Below, piece after piece: positions 60,014 to 64,000 of a stretch of 64,000 bases of DNA. Each line of letters opens with the position of its first letter. Within the stretch, counting starts at the first letter, position 1. The position numbers and the translations under genes were made by a program. Source of the stretch: Paraglaciecola sp. L1A13 (GTDB taxonomy: Bacteria > Pseudomonadota > Gammaproteobacteria > Enterobacterales > Alteromonadaceae); NCBI RefSeq assembly GCF_009796745.1, contig NZ_CP047024.1, positions 2,046,001-2,110,000 of the forward strand, read 5' to 3'. The notes under the pieces were generated by a model. It saw only the letters and a list, made by a program, of their open reading frames with translations. It made no database searches and was not told the DNA's origin.

Positions 60014-61630
60014 ATGATAAGCAGCTTAGCTGACGTTAGTCATCCATATACTAAGGTGAGTAAGCCAACGGTATTAACCTTTTCCGGTAGCGACAGTGCG
60101 GGCCTTGCGGGTATGCAAATGGACGTAAAAGTACAGCACGCTCTTGGCGTACATTGCCTTAGCGTGATTACCGCTATTACTGCGCAAAATAACCAACAAA
60201 TTTTAGCAGTACAAGCAGTTGCATGTGACATGATTCATGCACAGCTAAGTGCGTTGTCGGTGTTTTCCCCTAAGGCAATAAAGACCGGTTTAATCGCAAA
60301 TAAAGAGCAAGCGCACATGATTGCGCATACTCAACAAACCCTTGGGATCCCGCTTATTTTTGACCCTGTCACTCATGCAACCAGCGGTGGAACCCTAGGG
60401 ACTGATGGTGGCCATAGCAACGAGGACATAAGCGATATATTACTATCCCACTGCACCTTAATTACGCCTAATATTCCAGAAGCAGAAAAGCTCGCTGGAT
60501 TTTCAATTAATAGCCCGTCGGATATTAAAAAAGCTGCTATCGTAATTGTCGCCAAAGGTGCAAAGGCAGTGTTGATAAAAGGCGGGCACGCAACACATGA
60601 TAGACAATCCGTAGCCGATTATTTTTATATTGCCCGTGAACAATTTTGGCTCAAAAGCGCCCGAGTAACAACGCTGCACACCCGTGGTACCGGCTGTGCC
60701 TTAGCGTCAGCCATCGTCAGTTGTTTGGCCCTTGGTTACTGCCTAAAAGATGCGTTAGTGATTGGAAAAATGGTGATTACGCAAGGCTTGCAAGATGCAA
60801 AAGGGCTAAGCATTGAAAAAGGTATTGAAAGTGCTTGGGAAAACGGCTTTGAACGAGGCTATGAAATTGACACAGAAAAAGGTCCGGTTAACGTAGGGGG
60901 TTTTCCTGATACACAAACAAGCTTACCTATTCTACTTTCCGAAGCTCAGCAACCAGCTGGCTCTTCCTTATACGCCAACCAATATCAAATATCTCAGCCA
61001 TTTCCTAATATTGGGGACACACCTTTGGGCTTGTATCCTATTGTTGATCGCGCGGCGTGGCTTGAAGCGTTGTTGCCCTTGGGAGTGAGCACTATTCAGC
61101 TAAGAATTAAGGATTTGACCGGGCAAGCGCTTGAAGACGAAATATCTTTAGCAGTGTGTATTGCCAAACGCTTTCAGTGTCGATTATTTATTAATGACTA
61201 TTGGCAGTTGGCTATTAAGCACGGCGCATATGGAGTGCATTTGGGCCAAGAAGACTTGGCGCTAGCGACTACCCACAACGTAAATCAAATTGAGCAAATC
61301 CATCGTGCTGGGTTACGTCTGGGTATTAGCACTCATTGTCATTTTGAAGTCGCTACAGCTGTTGGATTTCGGCCGTCTTATATCGCCTACGGACCAGTAT
61401 TTGCGACCACCAGTAAAGATATGCCATGGGTGCCACAGGGCCTAAAAGGGTTAGAATACTGGCAGAATTTGTTGGATTATCCACTTGTGGCCATTGGCGG
61501 TATTGATCATCAAAGCGCCGCGCTAATTCATGAATTGGGTGTGTCGGGGATCGCGATGATAAGCCACATTACTCAAGCAAAAGATCCTATTAGCGCGACG
61601 CAAAAGCTACTGAGTATTGTGCGCTCATGA
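60014..61630 (+). CDS. thiDE: Bifunctional HMP/HMP-P kinase and thiamine-phosphate synthase (ThiD-ThiE fusion)
   Basis: A 538-residue fusion. ThiD occupies about 15-290 ('VLTFSGSDSAGLAGMQMDVKVQHALGVHCLSVITAITAQNN', catalytic GTGC in 'LHTRGTGCALASAIVS'); ThiE about 330-538 ('GLYPIVDRAAWLEALLPLGVSTIQLRIKD', 'GAYGVHLGQEDLA', 'YIAYGPVFATTSKDMPWVPQGL', 'AIGGI'). The linker (about 290-330) is polar. The ThiD pocket reads SAGLAG where many ThiD have SGGGAG. The fusion joins pyrimidine phosphorylation with coupling of the two halves. The stop overlaps the thiF start by four bases. Confidence 0.93.
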   Translation: MISSLADVSHPYTKVSKPTVLTFSGSDSAGLAGMQMDVKVQHALGVHCLSVITAITAQNNQQILAVQAVACDMIHAQLSALSVFSPKAIKTGLIANKEQAHMIAHTQQTLGIPLIFDPVTHATSGGTLGTDGGHSNEDISDILLSHCTLITPNIPEAEKLAGFSINSPSDIKKAAIVIVAKGAKAVLIKGGHATHDRQSVADYFYIAREQFWLKSARVTTLHTRGTGCALASAIVSCLALGYCLKDALVIGKMVITQGLQDAKGLSIEKGIESAWENGFERGYEIDTEKGPVNVGGFPDTQTSLPILLSEAQQPAGSSLYANQYQISQPFPNIGDTPLGLYPIVDRAAWLEALLPLGVSTIQLRIKDLTGQALEDEISLAVCIAKRFQCRLFINDYWQLAIKHGAYGVHLGQEDLALATTHNVNQIEQIHRAGLRLGISTHCHFEVATAVGFRPSYIAYGPVFATTSKDMPWVPQGLKGLEYWQNLLDYPLVAIGGIDHQSAALIHELGVSGIAMISHITQAKDPISATQKLLSIVRS

Positions 61631-62862
61631 GTATATTCAATGCGGGTGAATGGCAACAATACCAACGCCATATACAATTGAATGATGTGGGCGTAAACGG
61701 CCAACAGCGTTTAAAAAATGCCCGAGTGTTACTCATCGGCGCGGGGGGCTTGGGTTGCCCTGTCGCTATGTATTTAGGTGCTGCGGGTGTTGGGCATATT
61801 ACGTTAGTGGATGGGGATACCATTGCGCAAACTAATTTACACCGCCAAGTTTTGTTTGGGTACGACGACATTGGTCAGTCAAAATCGCGTGTTGCTGCGC
61901 ATCGCTTAGCGGCAAATAACCCGTATATTACAGTCGAAGCCGTTGACGCAAATGTCACTCAAGTCAATGTGGATAACCTGGTAATGGATGCGGATATCGT
62001 GCTTGATTGCACGGATAACTTTCCCGCCCGATTGCTGATTAACGATGCTTGCATAACGCATCGAACGCCTTGGATATACGCCAGTGTATTAGGACTAAGG
62101 GGCCAGACGGCGCTTTTCTCGCCGAATACCGCGTGTTTTCGTTGTGTATTTCCAGTGCTCCCTCAAAATGTGCCCGACTGTAACGCCGCGGGTGTACTAT
62201 GTACTACGGCAGGTTTAATGGGGATCTTGCAGGCAAATAATTGCGTGCATTATTTGCTAGGGCGCGAACACGCTTCTGTGGGTAAATTGCAGTTGTTTGA
62301 CGGGGAACGCAATGAGTTTCGTTCTATTTCGCTTATCAAAAGTAGTCAATGCTTGTGCAGCCAACCTGTAACATGCCCAAGTAAACGTATTGATTTTCAA
62401 CCGTATGCAAAACCATTTCAACACAGTGTTACAGGGCTTTTGCATGCTGATGTAAAGGTTAAGCCAAAGCAAATTGTAGCGGCTGTGTCTCAGATGAAAG
62501 TAACAAAGGCCGGGGAGTTAAACCCTGATAAGTTTTTGCGTCAGCTTAGCGAGACTGAAACGGCGTTGTTGCTTGATGTGAGAAGTGAGGCTGAACATCG
62601 AGGATTCAATATCGGTGGTCACTGCATCAGTCTATGTGCGGATTTTTCACAATTGGTCTTTGCTATCTGCTCTGATAAAAACCGGCCAATATTTTTGTAT
62701 TGCCAATTAGGCATACGCAGTAAAAAAGCCTGCGAAGCGTTGAGGACGGCGGGTTATCTTGACGTTTATTGTTTAAAAGGAGGGTTAGGGACGTTACTTA
62801 TGGACTATCCGTCAGATTATGCACATTTGCTTGAAACGTTCATATCCGATCCAAGCGTTTAA
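61627..62862 (+). CDS. thiF: ThiF adenylyltransferase fused to a rhodanese domain
   Basis: A 411-residue protein. The E1-like domain (about 1-260) has the ATP motif 'GAGGLGCPVAMYLGAAGVGHITLVDGD', the Arg in 'NLHRQVLF', 'DCTDNFPARLLINDAC' and Zn cysteines CFRC and CLCS. A C-terminal rhodanese domain (about 305-405) has 'LLDVRSEAEHRGF' and the active Cys loop 'YCQLGIRS'. It adenylates the ThiS C-terminus, and the rhodanese supplies persulfide sulfur, a job done by ThiI/IscS in E. coli. MoeB-rhodanese paralogs look similar, but the operon decides for ThiF. Confidence 0.92.
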   Translation: MSIFNAGEWQQYQRHIQLNDVGVNGQQRLKNARVLLIGAGGLGCPVAMYLGAAGVGHITLVDGDTIAQTNLHRQVLFGYDDIGQSKSRVAAHRLAANNPYITVEAVDANVTQVNVDNLVMDADIVLDCTDNFPARLLINDACITHRTPWIYASVLGLRGQTALFSPNTACFRCVFPVLPQNVPDCNAAGVLCTTAGLMGILQANNCVHYLLGREHASVGKLQLFDGERNEFRSISLIKSSQCLCSQPVTCPSKRIDFQPYAKPFQHSVTGLLHADVKVKPKQIVAAVSQMKVTKAGELNPDKFLRQLSETETALLLDVRSEAEHRGFNIGGHCISLCADFSQLVFAICSDKNRPIFLYCQLGIRSKKACEALRTAGYLDVYCLKGGLGTLLMDYPSDYAHLLETFISDPSV

Positions 62863-62909
62863 TATAGCCCTAATAGATTGAGTAAATATATGCTCGTTAG
62901 TGTTACAGA

Positions 62910-62965
62910 TTTACCTCGATTCCATTTTTAAATAGCTACTACCATGGAATGTTTAGCGAGGTAAA
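62910..62965 (+). other. Two-part inverted repeat after thiF
   Basis: TTTACCTCG (62910-62918) pairs with CGAGGTAAA (62957-62965), and directly inside ATTCCAT (62919-62925) pairs with ATGGAAT (62944-62950), with a 6-base bulge on the 3' side and an 18-base loop. No T-run follows on the plus strand. It could be a processing or protection hairpin for the thi mRNA, or a small mobile repeat. Confidence 0.6.
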
Positions 62966-63042
62966 AATGGCCGAACAGCCTCGTTTCGCTGGGTTAATGC
63001 GATGTTATTTGCTAAAGTATTTGTGCCCAAATTATTAGATGA

Positions 63043-64000
63043 AAGATACTGAAAGACTCAACGAAACAAGGCCATACAAGCGACGACGAAACGGTGTCAA
63101 TTGGTAAACTTGCCAATCCCCCGTTGCCTTTTAAGCCTATTAAATATCTATTTCAGCCTGGCCTGCCTCGCAATGCGGTGTTGTTATGGCTAGTAATATG
63201 TGTCATTACCATTCCATCTGGTGCGCTTACCTGGTATCTGGAATGGACGGGTATCAATCTCAACGTATTTGGACTGACGTTGCACATGACAACCTATATT
63301 CCAACCTTAATCTGTATCCCCCTTGTACTCTGGTACGGTTATTTCTGGGCCGCTATTTTGGCTTATTTGTCCAGTTTCACGGTGGCTTTATTAGGGGGCA
63401 TGCCGCTAAGTTGGGCGTTGGTTTTTGCATTTTCTAATCCGTTAGGATTAGTGATGTACTCTCTGTTTTATCGCGTATCTCAGCTTCGCACTGATGTGCG
63501 AGATGTTAACTCTGCCGTTGGCTTTGCCCTGATCTCACTATTGGCGTCATTGGCCGGCTCCACCGGTTCTTTTATCTGGACTTACACTAATCAAATTGGC
63601 ATCAATCAGACCTTTACCGTATGGCAAGGCTGGTGGTTGGGAGAGTGGCTTCATTCGCTATTATTTGTTTTACCATTATTATTTTTTTCAGGACCTTATG
63701 TGCAAGCTTGGTTGCAACCATTAAAAAACAAAGAAGCCGTTTTTACGATTAGCCGAAAAAGTATTACTGTGGCGGTATCTGCTTTATTGTTTGTGCTTGT
63801 AGGGTACGTTGTCATTGCCCGCATGTTCAGTGTTAAACAAGCCGAGGCAGCCAAGCAGCTAATATATGATCCAAACATCTCTGAGCTTATTACCAATGCC
63901 GTTGATGGCACGATATATCCCTTGTTTGTGCTAATCGTAGCGATGTTGGCAATGGCCTTTTTGGGGTACCAAGTTGTATTATATTTTAACCGCGTGTTAC
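63043..64000 (+). CDS. MASE1-like integral membrane sensor, 3' truncated
   Basis: An open frame runs from 63043 to the right edge without a stop. From about residue 28 it reads 'PFKPIKYLFQPGLPRNAVLLWLVICVITIPSGALTWYLEW', then about seven or eight membrane helices, with 'WQGWWLGEWLHSLLFVLPLL' matching the MASE1 Trp-Leu-Gly motif. The cytoplasmic output domain (GGDEF/EAL, kinase or other) lies outside the window. No in-frame ATG is at the start; CTG 63049 or GTG 63094 are the options. An ATG at 63040 is in another frame, so the 5' end may be frameshifted. Confidence 0.7.

Overview
The window looks like main-chromosome DNA of a marine gammaproteobacterium of the Alteromonadales, most like Paraglaciecola or Glaciecola. 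This is inferred from the conserved order thrS-infC-rpmI-rplT-pheS-pheT-ihfA, moderate-to-low GC, TonB receptors, porins, a rhombosortase and a BCCT transporter. No database search was possible, so names rest on recognised motifs and gene order.

Region 1 (1-19.3 kb) is an accessory island for PQQ-dependent alcohol oxidation. It holds a truncated beta-propeller protein, an ABC ATPase and permease of the type tied to PQQ dehydrogenases, a TonB receptor, a complete NitT/TauT-like ABC importer, a DUF3422 protein, a porin, a dead EthD-like gene, a LuxR-type response regulator, a NahK/ErcS'-like hybrid kinase co-transcribed with a FIST (NosP-like) protein, a NosR/NirI-like flavo-iron-sulfur membrane protein and an ExaC-like aldehyde dehydrogenase. 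The PQQ dehydrogenase itself is probably just left of the window. Lanthanide uptake is a plausible job for part of the transport machinery.

Region 2 (19.7-26.1 kb) is mixed housekeeping: an NAD(P)-binding SDR, ribosome hibernation factor, rhombosortase, CBS-pair protein, a DUF3703 pseudogene, a YcaQ-like DNA glycosylase, a lipoprotein and cysteine synthase.

Region 3 (26.5-34.2 kb) is one tightly packed operon for a Tat-exported molybdenum hydroxylase: MoxR ATPase, vWA protein, RDD membrane protein, XdhC, MocA-like cytidylyltransferase, [2Fe-2S] subunit and Mo-binding subunit. It is followed on the other strand by an ACT-domain protein and an EIIA-Glc-like protein that has lost its phosphorylated histidine. 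Next to these, an intergenic stretch carries an oriC-like set of DnaA boxes, GATC sites and a 13-mer.

Region 4 (35.6-46.4 kb) holds a patatin, tRNA-Val(GAC), a porin and BCCT transporter pair, a cNMP/CBS/DUF294 signalling protein, a DnaQ-like exonuclease, a DUF3080 lipoprotein, a pteridine-reductase-like SDR and a START-domain protein. Region 5 (46.4-53.8 kb) is the translation/IHF cluster. The thrS leader carries two hairpins that copy the tRNA-Thr(GGU) anticodon arm, and infC starts with ATT. Region 6 (54-63 kb) has a dead IS3-family element, an RRM protein, a 10-bp tandem repeat, and a TPP-riboswitch-controlled thiC-thiO-thiS-thiG-thiDE-thiF operon with two gene fusions. A truncated membrane sensor closes the window.
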